In this document: piece by piece, positions 6,973 through 17,421 of the stretch
Layout: the number at the start of each line of letters is the position of its first letter
How positions within the stretch are numbered: the stretch's first letter is position 1
Source of the DNA: Fusobacteriaceae bacterium
Lineage (GTDB): Bacteria > Fusobacteriota > Fusobacteriia > Fusobacteriales > Fusobacteriaceae
Length of the DNA stretch: 53,772 bases
Assembly: GCA_031272775.1 (NCBI GenBank)
Contig: JAISTB010000028.1
Location: forward strand, 1 to 53,772
Direction of reading: 5' to 3'
Notes under the pieces: generated by a model
Told to the model about the DNA's origin: nothing
The model's input: only the letters and a program-made list of their open reading frames with translations
The model's database searches: none
Translations under genes and position numbers: made by a program

Positions 6973-8907
6973 TTATTTCGCGAATAATGATGGGATCCAC
7001 ATGCTGATGGCCGGTATGAAGGTGACCATGATCAGCGTCACGATCATGCAGATGTAGAAAGGCAGCGTCGCCTTGACGACTTTCTCGATGGTGAGCTTGC
7101 TGACGGCGGAACCGATAAAGAGCACGGCCCCCACCGGCGGCGTCAGAAGCCCGATCCCGCAATTCAGCACCATCATGATCCCGAACTGGATCGGATCGAT
7201 GCCGATGGACGTGGCGATCGGAAGCAGGATCGGCGTCGTGATCAGGATGATCGGCGCCATGTCCATGATGCAGCCGAGAATCAACAGGATCATGTTGAGC
7301 AGGATCGCGATTACAATGGGATTGCTGCTGAAGCCGGTAATGGCGCTTGCGGCCAGGGACGGCACCTTCAGGAGCGTCAGGCAGTAACCGAAGACGCTCG
7401 ATGTGGCGATCAGGATCAGCACAATGGAAAGCGTGTTGATACAATCCTCCAATACGCGCCAAACCCCTTTCCAGTCCAATTCCCGGTAAATGAAGATCGC
7501 GACGATCAGGCTGTAGATAACGGCAATGGCGGCCGATTCCGTGGCGGTAAAGACGCCGCCTACGACGCCCACGACCACGATGAGGACCGCGGCCAGGGCC
7601 CAAAGCGAGGAAGCCGTTTCTTTGAGCAGGCGCTTCACGCTGAAGGGCGCTCCCTTGGGATAATTCCGCCGCACGGAAATAATATAAGATCCCACCATGA
7701 GGCTCACGGCCAGCACGGCCCCCGGCAGATAGCCCGCGAGGAACAGACTCCCGACGGAAACGCCGCCGGCGGTCGTCGCGTAGATGACCATATTGTGGCT
7801 CGGCGGCACGAGCAGGCCCTCGCAGGAGGACGTGATCGTCACGGCCGTGGAAAAATCGGCGTCATAGCCCTGATCCACCATCATGGGGATCATGATGGCC
7901 CCGATGGAAGCCGTATCGGCCGAGGCCGAGCCCGAGATCCCGCCGAAGAAGTAGGAGGCCACGATATTGACCATGGCGAGTCCCCCCCGCATCCAGCCGA
8001 CGCAGGCGTCGGCCAGGGCGATGAGTTTGTTGGAAATTCCCCCCGAGCCCATCAGCATGCCCATCGTAATAAAAAACGGCACGGCCATGAGGCTGAAGGA
8101 ACTGATCCCCTTGACCATCTGCTGACCCACGATCCGGAATTCCATGCCCTGCACCTGCAGGCAGAGGATGGCCGAAAGGGCGACCGCGTAGGCGATCGGG
8201 AAGCGCAGCACGATCATCAGGAAGAAACTTCCCAAAAGGAACCAGATCGGCAGCGTTTCCTTGCTGATGAACTTTTGCGGGACGGCCAGCACCGCCTCGA
8301 GGGAAACGGGCTTCACGAAGGTCATAAAGAGACAGACCGCGATAAAGGCAAAGAAGGCGATAATCCCGGATTTGGTCAATTTTTTGAAGCGGTTGTAAAA
8401 AGATTCCACGAGGAAGACCAGCATGGCGATCCCGGCCAGGGGGATCGGGAAATACATCCAGAACTTCGAGAGCGACGGGATGCTGATGTATTTGCCGAAT
8501 CTGCCGATGCTGACGGCATATTTCCAGCCCACGGTGATCATGATCAGGGCCAGCACCGTCACCGCGAAATCAGACACGAGATCCGAGGCCCGGATCAATT
8601 TTTCGGGAATATAAATATCAAAGGCGTTCATGCGGATATGGGCCCGCCGCCGGATGGCCAGCGCGCCCGAAAGCACGGCCATATAGGACATGCAGCTCAG
8701 GACCACTTCCTCGCTCCAGGCCGGATCGGGAATAAAAGGCACATAGCGGCCCGCCACGGCCATGCTGGTAATCAGGATATCCGCGATCAGAAGCAATTTG
8801 CAGATAAACAGCGCGATGGCGTACAGCGCGTCAAAAAACTTCGTCACAAGGTCTTTCTTTTCCGTTTCAATCTTTTCTATTACTGCTTTGTCTGCGCCAG
8901 GCGGCAT
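6973..8907 (-). CDS. dctQM: TRAP transporter fused small and large membrane subunits (DctQM)
   Basis: Inner-membrane part of a sodium-coupled tripartite (TRAP) importer, 644 residues. Residues about 15-190 form a four-helix DctQ domain with SEEVVLSCMSYMAVLSGA and the RRRAHIRM segment. From about 205 the DctM domain follows, with LMAVPFFITMGMLMG, GGISGSASADTASIG, SCEGLLVPPSHNMVIYA and a matching second repeat (LLTPPVGAVLFI). Q and M are fused, as in the sialic-acid type and some sugar-acid TRAPs, and the fusion helix lies near 190-205. A GGAGGG site precedes the ATG. It lies downstream of dctP, separated by 129 bp with two hairpins. The substrate cannot be read from the sequence. Confidence 0.93.
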   Translation of the reverse strand: MPPGADKAVIEKIETEKKDLVTKFFDALYAIALFICKLLLIADILITSMAVAGRYVPFIPDPAWSEEVVLSCMSYMAVLSGALAIRRRAHIRMNAFDIYIPEKLIRASDLVSDFAVTVLALIMITVGWKYAVSIGRFGKYISIPSLSKFWMYFPIPLAGIAMLVFLVESFYNRFKKLTKSGIIAFFAFIAVCLFMTFVKPVSLEAVLAVPQKFISKETLPIWFLLGSFFLMIVLRFPIAYAVALSAILCLQVQGMEFRIVGQQMVKGISSFSLMAVPFFITMGMLMGSGGISNKLIALADACVGWMRGGLAMVNIVASYFFGGISGSASADTASIGAIMIPMMVDQGYDADFSTAVTITSSCEGLLVPPSHNMVIYATTAGGVSVGSLFLAGYLPGAVLAVSLMVGSYIISVRRNYPKGAPFSVKRLLKETASSLWALAAVLIVVVGVVGGVFTATESAAIAVIYSLIVAIFIYRELDWKGVWRVLEDCINTLSIVLILIATSSVFGYCLTLLKVPSLAASAITGFSSNPIVIAILLNMILLILGCIMDMAPIILITTPILLPIATSIGIDPIQFGIMMVLNCGIGLLTPPVGAVLFIGSAVSKLTIEKVVKATLPFYICMIVTLIMVTFIPAISMWIPSLFAK

Positions 8908-8927
8908 TTGCCCTCCTTATCGGAAAA

Positions 8928-9027
8928 ATGACACAGCAGCCCTTTTTCTACGCCACTGTGTCATCCCTTCCGTATTTTTCAACGATCACAGAGTCATGAT
9001 ATTGTGGGAAAAACTCTGTCGGTGATT
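8928..9027 (-). promoter_or_regulatory. Two stem-loops between dctP and dctQM
   Basis: Stem 1: ATGACACAG (8928-8936) pairs perfectly with 8956-8964. Stem 2: 8984-8994 pairs with 9013-9027 with a two-base bulge. There is no long T tract after either on the minus strand. They fit the processing or attenuation hairpins that lower expression of membrane subunits relative to the abundant binding protein. Confidence 0.6.
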
Positions 9028-9036
9028 ACCGTATGC

Positions 9037-10026
9037 TTATTTTGCCAGGTCAAGAATCTTCTGGTACAGTTCCTTGTTGTCCTTTGTGGATTCGGCGATG
9101 ATGTCCTTGCAGGCTTCCTGCCAGGGTTTGATGTCCGTAACTTCAACGACGTTGCAGCCGATTTTCTTCAATTCTTCGAGAACGACGTTCTCGGCGTCTT
9201 CGGAAATCTGCCGATTGAAAGCGGAGGCAACTTTTCCGGCTTCCACGAGGATATCCTGCTGTTCCTTGCTCAGTTTGTTCCAGGCTTCGTCGGTGATGAC
9301 TACCTGGATCGCGCCCAGCGTATGGCCGTCAAGGATCAGGTTTCCGGCAACTTCCTGATAGGAATTGGCTTTGTAATTGGCGATGGGCTGTTCGGCGCCG
9401 TCTACAACGCCGGTCTGCAGCGCGTTATACAGTTCCGCGAAGGCGATAACCGTGGGGCTCGCGCCGAGGCCTTTTACCATACCGGTCATGATCGGGTCAT
9501 TGGATACCCGGAGTTTCATGCCTTTGAGATCGCCGACGCCTTTAACGGGTTTCTTCGTGAAGAAATGGCGGAAGCCCTCTTCTCCGTAGAACAGACCTCT
9601 TACGTTGGTGCCGTTGGCCTTGGGCTCCATCAGGAATTCGGCGGCCAGCGGGGAATCCGCGAATTTCCAGAAATGCGCGCGGTTCGCGAAGGTATAGGGA
9701 ACCGACAGCAATTTCGATTTGGCGCCGCCGTAGCTCGTCAACGCGAAAGCGGAAATCCGGCTCATGTCGATGGTGCCGCCGCCACCCATCATCGTGTCGA
9801 GAACGACTTCTTCGGAACCCAGCACGGCGCTGGGCTGAATGTCAATGATGACTTCGCCCTTGGACAGGCTTTCCACAGTTTCCTTGAACTTCAAATCGGT
9901 CTTGCCGACAATGGTATCCAGCGGGTTCACTTCGGCGTATACCAATTTGATGGGCGCCGCGCTCAGCATTGTCGTCAAAGCCAGCATGCCTACCAAGCCC
10001 AGAATAAATCTGTACATATTTTTCAT
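9037..10026 (-). CDS. dctP: TRAP transporter substrate-binding protein DctP
   Basis: Periplasmic solute-binding protein of 329 residues. A cleavable signal peptide of about 23 residues ends at MLSA-APIK. Family signatures include PYTFANRAHFWKF, the KLRVSNDP segment whose Arg binds the carboxylate of ligands in this family, the PTVIAFAELYNALQTGVVDGAEQP block, and WNKLSKEQQDIL. The ligand is therefore probably an organic acid such as a sugar acid, but it is not defined. It is first in its operon, behind a strong promoter with a GntR-type operator about 20 bp downstream of the predicted start. Length is normal. Confidence 0.93.
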   Translation of the reverse strand: MKNMYRFILGLVGMLALTTMLSAAPIKLVYAEVNPLDTIVGKTDLKFKETVESLSKGEVIIDIQPSAVLGSEEVVLDTMMGGGGTIDMSRISAFALTSYGGAKSKLLSVPYTFANRAHFWKFADSPLAAEFLMEPKANGTNVRGLFYGEEGFRHFFTKKPVKGVGDLKGMKLRVSNDPIMTGMVKGLGASPTVIAFAELYNALQTGVVDGAEQPIANYKANSYQEVAGNLILDGHTLGAIQVVITDEAWNKLSKEQQDILVEAGKVASAFNRQISEDAENVVLEELKKIGCNVVEVTDIKPWQEACKDIIAESTKDNKELYQKILDLAK

Positions 10027-10163
10027 AACTCTGTTCCTCCTTGAGAAATTAGTATATCAATGCCATACGCCATTCCCTGACGTCATGGTCTTTGAGACTA
10101 TCTGATTCCCGTATAAATTGTTCGTCATCCGGCCAAGTGTTCGTAAAATTGCACAGAAAAATT

Positions 10164-10226
10164 TTGTATACAATGTATCCGGATCGTTCCACAATAAAGT
10201 TTACCATATAAACATTCAACTGTCAA
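10164..10226 (-). promoter_or_regulatory. dctP promoter plus FadR/GntR-type operator
   Basis: On the minus strand, -35 TTGACA (10221-10226) and -10 TAAACT (10198-10203) with a 17-bp spacer give a start at about 10191. A perfect TTGTATACAA palindrome (10164-10173) lies roughly 20-27 bp downstream of that start, where a bound repressor would block elongation. A FadR-type regulator is encoded at 19284-19988. Confidence 0.75.
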
Positions 10227-10261
10227 GAGACAAAAATTCTTTTTTTGTCCCGCAATAAAAG

Positions 10262-10286
10262 AGACATTGCGGCTTGCGCAATGTCT
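10262..10286 (-). terminator. Terminator-like hairpin after the PP-loop gene
   Basis: Perfect 10-bp stem (10262-10271 and 10277-10286, loop 10272-10276), followed on the minus strand by CTTTTATT. The T tract is short, so termination may be partial; readthrough would run into the dctP promoter. Confidence 0.65.
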
Positions 10287-10307
10287 GAATTCTTCATATA
10301 ACGCCTA

Positions 10308-11330
10308 TTACAGAATCTGAGTGGCCCTGATCCGCGTCTCCAGTTGTGTCGTATCAAAGGGATCCACGGACACCGTTTCGACCCTTGGAGGCGCTTCATT
10401 TTGCTCCCGCCGGAGCTCCGCCACGGCCTTTTCCCGTCCCTTGACTTTGGAATAACGCGAAAACAGCCGCAGAGCGAAAGCCTCATCGTCGGGGGAAAGC
10501 TCGCCCACGGCCATGATCCTCGGTCCGGGGGTCTCCGTGGGGATGATCTGAAGGTTGCCGTTATGCTCAAATTGCGCCAGCACTTGATTCGTTGCGTCAT
10601 CCCGGCCCACAAAGAGGTATTTTCCGCAATCCAGACGGAAAAAGCGCGTTTTCTTCAGGAGCGGAAACAGATAATCGTATCCGTCCCCAAGGAAGCCGTC
10701 GGCCTGAAGCGCCCGCAGGCGGTTGGAATAGGAGGGATCCGTCAAAAGGCAGCCCCCGCCGGGCGTCGGATATTCCTCGATCCCGAAGGATTTGATCAGT
10801 TCCATCTGCCGTGTGCGGGTACGGCCGTGGATGTCGAGCAATTTCTCCCCGTCGATCCAGCCCTCCAGGACCGGTCGCGGCGGCGGCAGCAGTTTTCCGC
10901 ACAGGGGCCTTACGATCAGGTCCCCCATACCCGAAAGCTTTTCCACCTTGGCCAGGGCCTTGAGGTTTTGCGACATGGGCCGCTGCCCCAGGACCTCGCC
11001 CGAGATCACGAATTGCGCGTCAAATTTGGGGAACAGTTCCCCCGCGACCCGGAACATCAGCGAATGGCAGTCGATGCAGGGGTTCATATTTTTCCCGTAG
11101 CCGTAAACCGGATTTTTCAGCATCTCCAGATGTCGTTTCCGGAATTCCACGAACTCCAGGGGAACGCCGAGCCGCTCGGCCATTTTGGCAATCTTCTCGG
11201 TATGTCCGAAAAAATGAGACACAAAGTTGAGGGCGATCACCCGTACGTTTTGCGCCTGCATGAGTTTTATGGCCAGAGAGCTGTCCAGCCCCCCCGAAAA
11301 AAGCGCCAGCGCCGTGATTTGCTTTTCCAC
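10308..11330 (-). CDS. PP-loop ATPase, tRNA thiolation-like (MnmA/ThiI-related)
   Basis: Probable adenylating enzyme of RNA sulfur modification, 340 residues. The N-terminus has the PP-loop FSGGLDSSLA (residues 9-18), then CIDCHSLMF and PGGGCLLTD, supplying a CxxC and a further Cys that could carry sulfur. The second half (YLFVGRDDATNQVLAQF) resembles an NFACT-R/DUF814-type RNA-binding module, from memory. The GTG at 11330 follows AAGGGGG by six bases and lies 10 bp after the sepF stop; a longer ATG-started frame would overlap sepF by 32 bp and is rejected. It is last in the pgm-hemW-yggS-sepF chain. It lacks the full MnmA architecture, so the exact nucleoside made is unknown. Confidence 0.75.
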   Translation of the reverse strand: MEKQITALALFSGGLDSSLAIKLMQAQNVRVIALNFVSHFFGHTEKIAKMAERLGVPLEFVEFRKRHLEMLKNPVYGYGKNMNPCIDCHSLMFRVAGELFPKFDAQFVISGEVLGQRPMSQNLKALAKVEKLSGMGDLIVRPLCGKLLPPPRPVLEGWIDGEKLLDIHGRTRTRQMELIKSFGIEEYPTPGGGCLLTDPSYSNRLRALQADGFLGDGYDYLFPLLKKTRFFRLDCGKYLFVGRDDATNQVLAQFEHNGNLQIIPTETPGPRIMAVGELSPDDEAFALRLFSRYSKVKGREKAVAELRREQNEAPPRVETVSVDPFDTTQLETRIRATQIL

Positions 11331-11340
11331 GCCCGCCCCC

Positions 11341-11784
11341 TTACGCGTCCAGAATGTCGCTGTCTTCGCCATCGGATTCGACGTTGGTGTTGCCGGGCAC
11401 CACCAGAAAAGCGTTCTGATTGATTTTCTTGTGTTTGGCCCCTTTGATGCACATGGCGCCCGCCACGAAATCGAGTACTTCCCGGGCCGTTTCCTGATCG
11501 AGTTTTTCCACGTTGATCACGACGTACTTGTTGGCCTTGATGTCGTCGGCGATTTTTTTCGCGTCCTCAAAGGCCTCGGGCGTCCGGATCACCGGAAAAA
11601 TATATTCGTTTCTGGGACTTTCGTCCTGCTTCATGCTATCCACCTCACTTCCGGCGTTTAAGAGATCTCCGACGTCAGAGGGACCCGCGACGCCTTCCCC
11701 TTCGTCATTCCCGTCAAAAATGTAGCTCTCGGGGTCATCTTTGGGCGTACCCGTCATGTTGCGCATTCTTTCCAATATTCCCAT
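11341..11784 (-). CDS. sepF: Cell division protein SepF
   Basis: Membrane-attached FtsZ partner that shapes and tethers the Z ring. The 147-residue protein has the expected layout: a short amphipathic N-terminal helix (MGILERMRNM) for membrane binding, an acidic variable linker to about residue 55, then the core YIFPVIRTPEAFEDAKKIADD with KYVVINVEKLDQETAREVLDFVAGAM. It ends with a short acidic tail. It starts 9 bp after yggS, reproducing the ylmE-ylmF order of Bacillus. No ftsZ is in the window. Confidence 0.9.
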   Translation of the reverse strand: MGILERMRNMTGTPKDDPESYIFDGNDEGEGVAGPSDVGDLLNAGSEVDSMKQDESPRNEYIFPVIRTPEAFEDAKKIADDIKANKYVVINVEKLDQETAREVLDFVAGAMCIKGAKHKKINQNAFLVVPGNTNVESDGEDSDILDA

Positions 11785-11793
11785 GTTACCTCC

Positions 11794-12465
11794 TCAAAGA
11801 AATAGTTTGCTGCCGATCCGGATGAGCGTCGCCCCTTCGGAGAGCGCAATTTTATAATCGTTGGTCATGCCCATGGACAGCTCCCGCAGCTGTCCGTGAA
11901 AAGTCGATTCGTTGAGCTCCGCCTCCAATTCCCGCAAGCCGCCGAAGCATTTCCGGATCGTCGCCTCATGTTCGGTCAGTGGCGCCATGGTCATCAACCC
12001 TATTATATGGATATTTTTCAGTTTTGTCAACCGATCGAGCTCTTTTTTCAGGATTTCCGGCGAATATCCCTCTTTGCTCTGCTCGCCCGAGACGTTGACC
12101 TCCAGGAGCACGTCGACGACGCGCCCGATCCCGGCCGCCTGCCTGTCGATCTCCGCGGCGATATCGAGCCGGTTGACCGAGTGAATCAGCGCCGCGTCGG
12201 CCACGATATACCTGACCTTGTTTTTTTGCAAATTCCCGATGAAATGCCAGGAAACGTCTTTTATGCCCTTTTCGTCAAACCAGGCCTTCTTGTCCCGGAA
12301 GGACTGGGCCCTGTTTTCCCCGAAAATCGTGATCCCCTCGGCGACGGCCTCTGCCATGGTCTCGGGCCCCACGTACTTGCTGACGGCCACGAGGCGGACC
12401 TCCCGGGGCTTGGGCGAGTATTTCGCGATATCCTCGGCGATCTCCCGAATGCTGTCTTTTCTCAT
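11794..12465 (-). CDS. yggS: YggS/YlmE pyridoxal-phosphate homeostasis protein
   Basis: Cytoplasmic PLP carrier of the fold-type III barrel, 223 residues, typical size. The PLP lysine lies in VRLVAVSKYV; other marks are IFGENRAQSF, WHFIGNLQKNKVRYI, EVNVSGEQSKEGYS and the phosphate-binding ELSMGMTNDYKIAL and IRIGSKLF. No enzymatic activity is expected in this family; it buffers PLP and indirectly affects amino-acid metabolism. Its ATG overlaps the hemW stop in an ATGA arrangement, so the two are translationally coupled. Confidence 0.93.
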   Translation of the reverse strand: MRKDSIREIAEDIAKYSPKPREVRLVAVSKYVGPETMAEAVAEGITIFGENRAQSFRDKKAWFDEKGIKDVSWHFIGNLQKNKVRYIVADAALIHSVNRLDIAAEIDRQAAGIGRVVDVLLEVNVSGEQSKEGYSPEILKKELDRLTKLKNIHIIGLMTMAPLTEHEATIRKCFGGLRELEAELNESTFHGQLRELSMGMTNDYKIALSEGATLIRIGSKLFL

Positions 12466-13565
12466 AAAAATTCCTCCGTCACATCGCTGGCAATCATAAG
12501 GCCGCGCTTTGTCAAAGTATAACGACCTTGTTTTTCCGATAGCAGGCCCCTCGCGCTCAGATCCCGACAGCGCTCCCGGAATTCCGGCAGAAGCGGTTCA
12601 TAGCCTTCGATCAGCAGCCGCAGATTGAGCATGGCCCGGTATTGTTCAAGCTCCAGGGGATCCGTGACGCGCACGATTTCCGCCTCGTCCCGGGGGCGTC
12701 GGCCGCTTTCGACAATCGCGCTCCAGCCCGCAAATTCCCGTATATTCTTGTAGCGAATCTCTCCGACATAGCCGGCCGCCGCGGGGCCCAAGCCCACATA
12801 GGGCCGGTTGCGCCAGTATTTGAGATTGTGCCGGGAAAAGAAGCCCTCCCGGGCAAAATTGGAAATCTCGTAATGCCGGTAACCGCAGCCGTCGGCGTAA
12901 TCCATGATCATCTCGAACATCAAGGCTTCCGTTTCGTTTTCGCAGGGAATCAGCTCCCCCCGTCGGCGTTTTTCCCAAAAGGGCGTACCTTGCTCCCAGC
13001 TGAGGGCGTAGAGGGACAGATGCTCCGGCGAGAGTTTGAAAAAGGCCTTCAGGTCCGCTTCCAGACCGGCAAGGGTCTGGCCCGGCAGCGCGAACATCAT
13101 ATCGAGACTGACGTTTTCAAAGCCCGCCTCTCGAGCCGTTTCATAGGCTTGGAGCGCTTCGGCGGCGCTGTGGATCCGTCCGAGCATACGTAATAAGTTG
13201 TCGTCCAGAGATTGTATGCCCAAACTCAGGCGCGTGATTCCCGCTTGCCGGAAAGCGACTAATTTTTGAAGATCCACGGTCCCGGGATTGACCTCAAGGG
13301 TGATTTCGGCCCCGGAGGCGATGTCTGTGGCGTCGAGAATGGTCGCGACTTCGTCCGGCGTCAAAAGCGAGGGCGTTCCCCCTCCGAAATAGATCGTATC
13401 GTAGCGGTTTCCCGGATAGAGGGCACTTTCTTTGACGATGCGTTCCGCAAAACGCGCCGTGGCTTCGGGGCCGCAGGTATGGAGCGGCCGCGAGACAAAA
13501 TCGCAGTAGCCGCATTTTTTTACGCAAAAGGGAACATGGATGTAGAGGGCGTCGACAGGTTCCAC
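12462..13565 (-). CDS. hemW: HemW radical SAM heme chaperone
   Basis: Radical SAM protein that handles heme, often mis-annotated as oxygen-independent coproporphyrinogen oxidase. Starting from the GTG at 13565 it has 367 residues. The iron-sulfur motif is CVKKCGYCDF (C-x3-C-x2-C with Phe after the third Cys region, as in HemW rather than HemN), then YFGGGTPSLL and ITLEVNPGTV. A winged-helix-like C-terminus ends in TKRGLMIASDVTEEFL. The GTG lies 7 bp after the pgm stop; an upstream ATG would overlap pgm by 20 bp. The operon position next to yggS matches many genomes. Confidence 0.9.
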   Translation of the reverse strand: MEPVDALYIHVPFCVKKCGYCDFVSRPLHTCGPEATARFAERIVKESALYPGNRYDTIYFGGGTPSLLTPDEVATILDATDIASGAEITLEVNPGTVDLQKLVAFRQAGITRLSLGIQSLDDNLLRMLGRIHSAAEALQAYETAREAGFENVSLDMMFALPGQTLAGLEADLKAFFKLSPEHLSLYALSWEQGTPFWEKRRRGELIPCENETEALMFEMIMDYADGCGYRHYEISNFAREGFFSRHNLKYWRNRPYVGLGPAAAGYVGEIRYKNIREFAGWSAIVESGRRPRDEAEIVRVTDPLELEQYRAMLNLRLLIEGYEPLLPEFRERCRDLSARGLLSEKQGRYTLTKRGLMIASDVTEEFL

Positions 13566-13572
13566 GTTTCCG

Positions 13573-15303
13573 CTATCCCAGCTGATCCACATAAGCGAGA
13601 AAGTCTTTTTCCGTTTTCGCCAGCTTTTCGTCGGCTTCGGCGGCGGTCTTTCCGATCACGCAGAGATAATATTTGATCTTGGGCTCCGTGCCCGAGGGCC
13701 TGGCCGTAATCGTCGTCCCGTCGGCCAGCACAAACTGGATCACATTGGAGCGGGGAAGACCGCTGATGGGTTTTGTCCCTTGGGCGGTTTTTTCCCTTTG
13801 CAGTTCGAAATCCCTCAAAACCACTACTTTTTGGCCCGCAATGACCTCGTGGGGCTTTGCCCGCAGCTGATCCATGATTTTGGCAATATCCTCAAGGCCG
13901 CTTTTGCCTTCCTTGGTGACCGAAATGGTCTTTTCCCTGTACCAGCCGTATTTTTCGTAGACGGCCGTGAGCCTGTCGTAGAGCGTAATCCCCTTGCTCG
14001 CGTACCAGGCGGCCATCTCGGCGATCAGCATGGACGAAACGACGCTGTCCTTGTCCCTGACGTGGGTGTTGATCAGATAGCCTATGGATTCCTCAAAGCC
14101 GAAAACATAGCTCGCGTCATATTTCTTTTCCTCGAATTCCCGGATCTTTTCGCCGATGTATTTGAAGCCGGTCAGCGTCCGGAAGACTTTGAGCCCGTAG
14201 GCTTCGGCCAGGGCGTCCACCATGGGGGTCGAGACGATGGTCGTGACGAGAGCCCCGTTTTCGGGGATGTCTTTTTTGTTTTCCAGCACATAATCGATCA
14301 GGAGAATCCCGATCTGGTTGCCCGTGGGATAAAACCAGGCGCCTTTGTCGTCCCGGATCGCGATGCCCACACGATCCCCGTCGGGGTCGTTGGCGAGACA
14401 GAGGTCCGCGCCCACTTTGTCGGCCAGGGCCGTGGAGAGCTTGAAGACGTTTTTGTCCTCGGGGTTGGCGTAGGCGGCCGTGGGGAAATTCCCGTCGGGC
14501 ATTTCCTGCTCGGGTACGGTCCAAACGGAGGCGAAGCCCATTTCCTTCAGCACCCGTTGTACGGGAACCCGGGCCGTCCCGTGAAGCGGCGAATAGACGA
14601 TTTTAAACGTTTCCTTGCCGGGGATATCCCGGTGAATGGCCGCTTTTTCCACTTCCTCGATATAGCGGTCGTCGATTTGGGAATCCAGATAAACCAGCAG
14701 GCCTTTTTGAAGGGCTTCTTCTTTGGAGATGATTTTCACGTCTTTGAAAATGTCGAGGGCGTTGACGGCGTCGACGACCCCGGTGGCTTCGGGATCCACC
14801 AATTGGGCCCCGTCGGCCCAGTAGACCTTGTAGCCGTTATATTCCCGGGGATTGTGGGAAGCCGTGATCATGATCCCCGCCTGGGATTTTGTCTCCCGGG
14901 TCGCGAAGGACAGCTCCGGCGTCGTGTGGAGCGTCGGAAACAGCCAGGCCTTGACGCCGTTGGCGGCCAGGACCCGGGCCGCGTTTTCGGCGAGGTCGGC
15001 GCTTCCGATCCGGCAGTCGTAGGAAATGGCGACGCCTTTTTTTTTGCCGGTTTCGCCGGTCATTTTGATGATGTAGTCGGCGAGACCCTGGGTCGCCCGC
15101 CTGATCGTGTAGACATTGATCCGGTTGCGGCCCATGCCGCGGATTCCGCGCATGCCGCCCGTTCCGAAGGATAAATCCGTATAGAAGCGATCCTCGATTT
15201 CCTCAGGCTTGTCTTTGATCGCCTGCAATTCCTTTATTTCGTCGTCATTTAAAACGCCGGAATTCAACCACAATTCATAGAATTTTGCGCTGTCGTTTTC
15301 CAT
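13573..15303 (-). CDS. Phosphoglucomutase/phosphomannomutase family (phospho-sugar mutase)
   Basis: Interconverts 6-phospho and 1-phospho hexoses, linking glycolysis with cell-envelope sugar nucleotides. The 576-residue alpha-D-phosphohexomutase shows all four motifs: active-site TASHNPREYNGYK, metal-binding NDPDGDRVGIA, sugar-binding GFEESIGYLI and phosphate-binding RPSGTEPKIKYY. Length and spacing match the long PgcA-type mutases of Firmicutes and Fusobacteria. The ATG at 15303 follows GAGGTG; the GTG at 15312 is less likely. First gene of a five-gene chain with gaps of 10 bp or less. Confidence 0.93.
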   Translation of the reverse strand: MENDSAKFYELWLNSGVLNDDEIKELQAIKDKPEEIEDRFYTDLSFGTGGMRGIRGMGRNRINVYTIRRATQGLADYIIKMTGETGKKKGVAISYDCRIGSADLAENAARVLAANGVKAWLFPTLHTTPELSFATRETKSQAGIMITASHNPREYNGYKVYWADGAQLVDPEATGVVDAVNALDIFKDVKIISKEEALQKGLLVYLDSQIDDRYIEEVEKAAIHRDIPGKETFKIVYSPLHGTARVPVQRVLKEMGFASVWTVPEQEMPDGNFPTAAYANPEDKNVFKLSTALADKVGADLCLANDPDGDRVGIAIRDDKGAWFYPTGNQIGILLIDYVLENKKDIPENGALVTTIVSTPMVDALAEAYGLKVFRTLTGFKYIGEKIREFEEKKYDASYVFGFEESIGYLINTHVRDKDSVVSSMLIAEMAAWYASKGITLYDRLTAVYEKYGWYREKTISVTKEGKSGLEDIAKIMDQLRAKPHEVIAGQKVVVLRDFELQREKTAQGTKPISGLPRSNVIQFVLADGTTITARPSGTEPKIKYYLCVIGKTAAEADEKLAKTEKDFLAYVDQLG

Positions 15304-15328
15304 GGATTTCACCTCGTTTTTAACGTTT

Positions 15329-15368
15329 GGGTTAACCCTATTATATCATATTCCGGGACATTTTCCAA
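15329..15368 (-). promoter_or_regulatory. Promoter of the pgm-hemW-yggS-sepF operon with palindrome at the start point
   Basis: -35 TTGGAA (15363-15368) and -10 TATAAT (15340-15345), 17-bp spacer, minus strand. A perfect GGGTTAACCC (15329-15338) covers the expected start point and may be an operator. The -35 box overlaps the T tract of the groEL terminator. Confidence 0.7.
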
Positions 15369-15396
15369 AAAAAACCCGGAAAATATCTTTTCCGGG
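15367..15396 (-). terminator. groEL terminator
   Basis: CCCGGAAAA/TTTTCCGGG stem (15375-15396, loop of four), followed on the minus strand by eight T. Confidence 0.9.
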
Positions 15397-15413
15397 TTCG
15401 TTTTTGTTTCTCT

Positions 15414-17069
<1,656 letters not shown>

Positions 17070-17339
17070 TTACTCCACAACCGCGAGGACGTCCTCACCG
17101 TTCAGAATGATGTATTTCTCTTCCCCGTCTTTGATTTCCGTGCCCGAATACTTGTTGTACACGATGGTCTGGTCCGCTTTGATGCCTTCGATTTTTTCCC
17201 CTTTCCCCACGGCGATGACAACGCCCAGGTTCGGTTTCTCCTTATCGGACGCGCCCGGCAGGATCAGTCCGCTGGCTGTCTTTTCCTCCTCTTTGATGGG
17301 TTTGATCAATACGCGTTCTCCAATGGGTTTGATTTTCAT
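17070..17339 (-). CDS. groES: Co-chaperonin GroES
   Basis: 89-residue lid of the chaperonin. It starts IKPIGERVLIKPIKEEEKTA, has the mobile loop TASGLILPGASDKE, and closes with VVYNKYSGTEI-type and GEDVLAVVE segments. An AAGGAGG site precedes the ATG. It is first in the groESL operon, 33 bp before groEL, under CIRCE control. Confidence 0.97.
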   Translation of the reverse strand: MKIKPIGERVLIKPIKEEEKTASGLILPGASDKEKPNLGVVIAVGKGEKIEGIKADQTIVYNKYSGTEIKDGEEKYIILNGEDVLAVVE

Positions 17340-17382
17340 GTGTTCCTCCTTCTATGATTTCAAAATGGTTTTGCCCGTTTTG

Positions 17383-17409
17383 TTAGCACTCATTTAATAA
17401 GAGTGCTAA
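17383..17409 (-). promoter_or_regulatory. CIRCE operator
   Basis: Exact TTAGCACTC-N9-GAGTGCTAA inverted repeat between the groESL promoter and groES. It is the binding site of the heat-shock repressor HrcA, which is not encoded in this window. Confidence 0.97.
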
Positions 17410-17421
17410 TCGTACAACAAC

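Noticed and set aside
10308-11372. Longer ATG-started form of the PP-loop protein
   Set aside because: It would overlap sepF by 32 bp, while the GTG at 11330 has an AAGGGGG site and a 10-bp gap.
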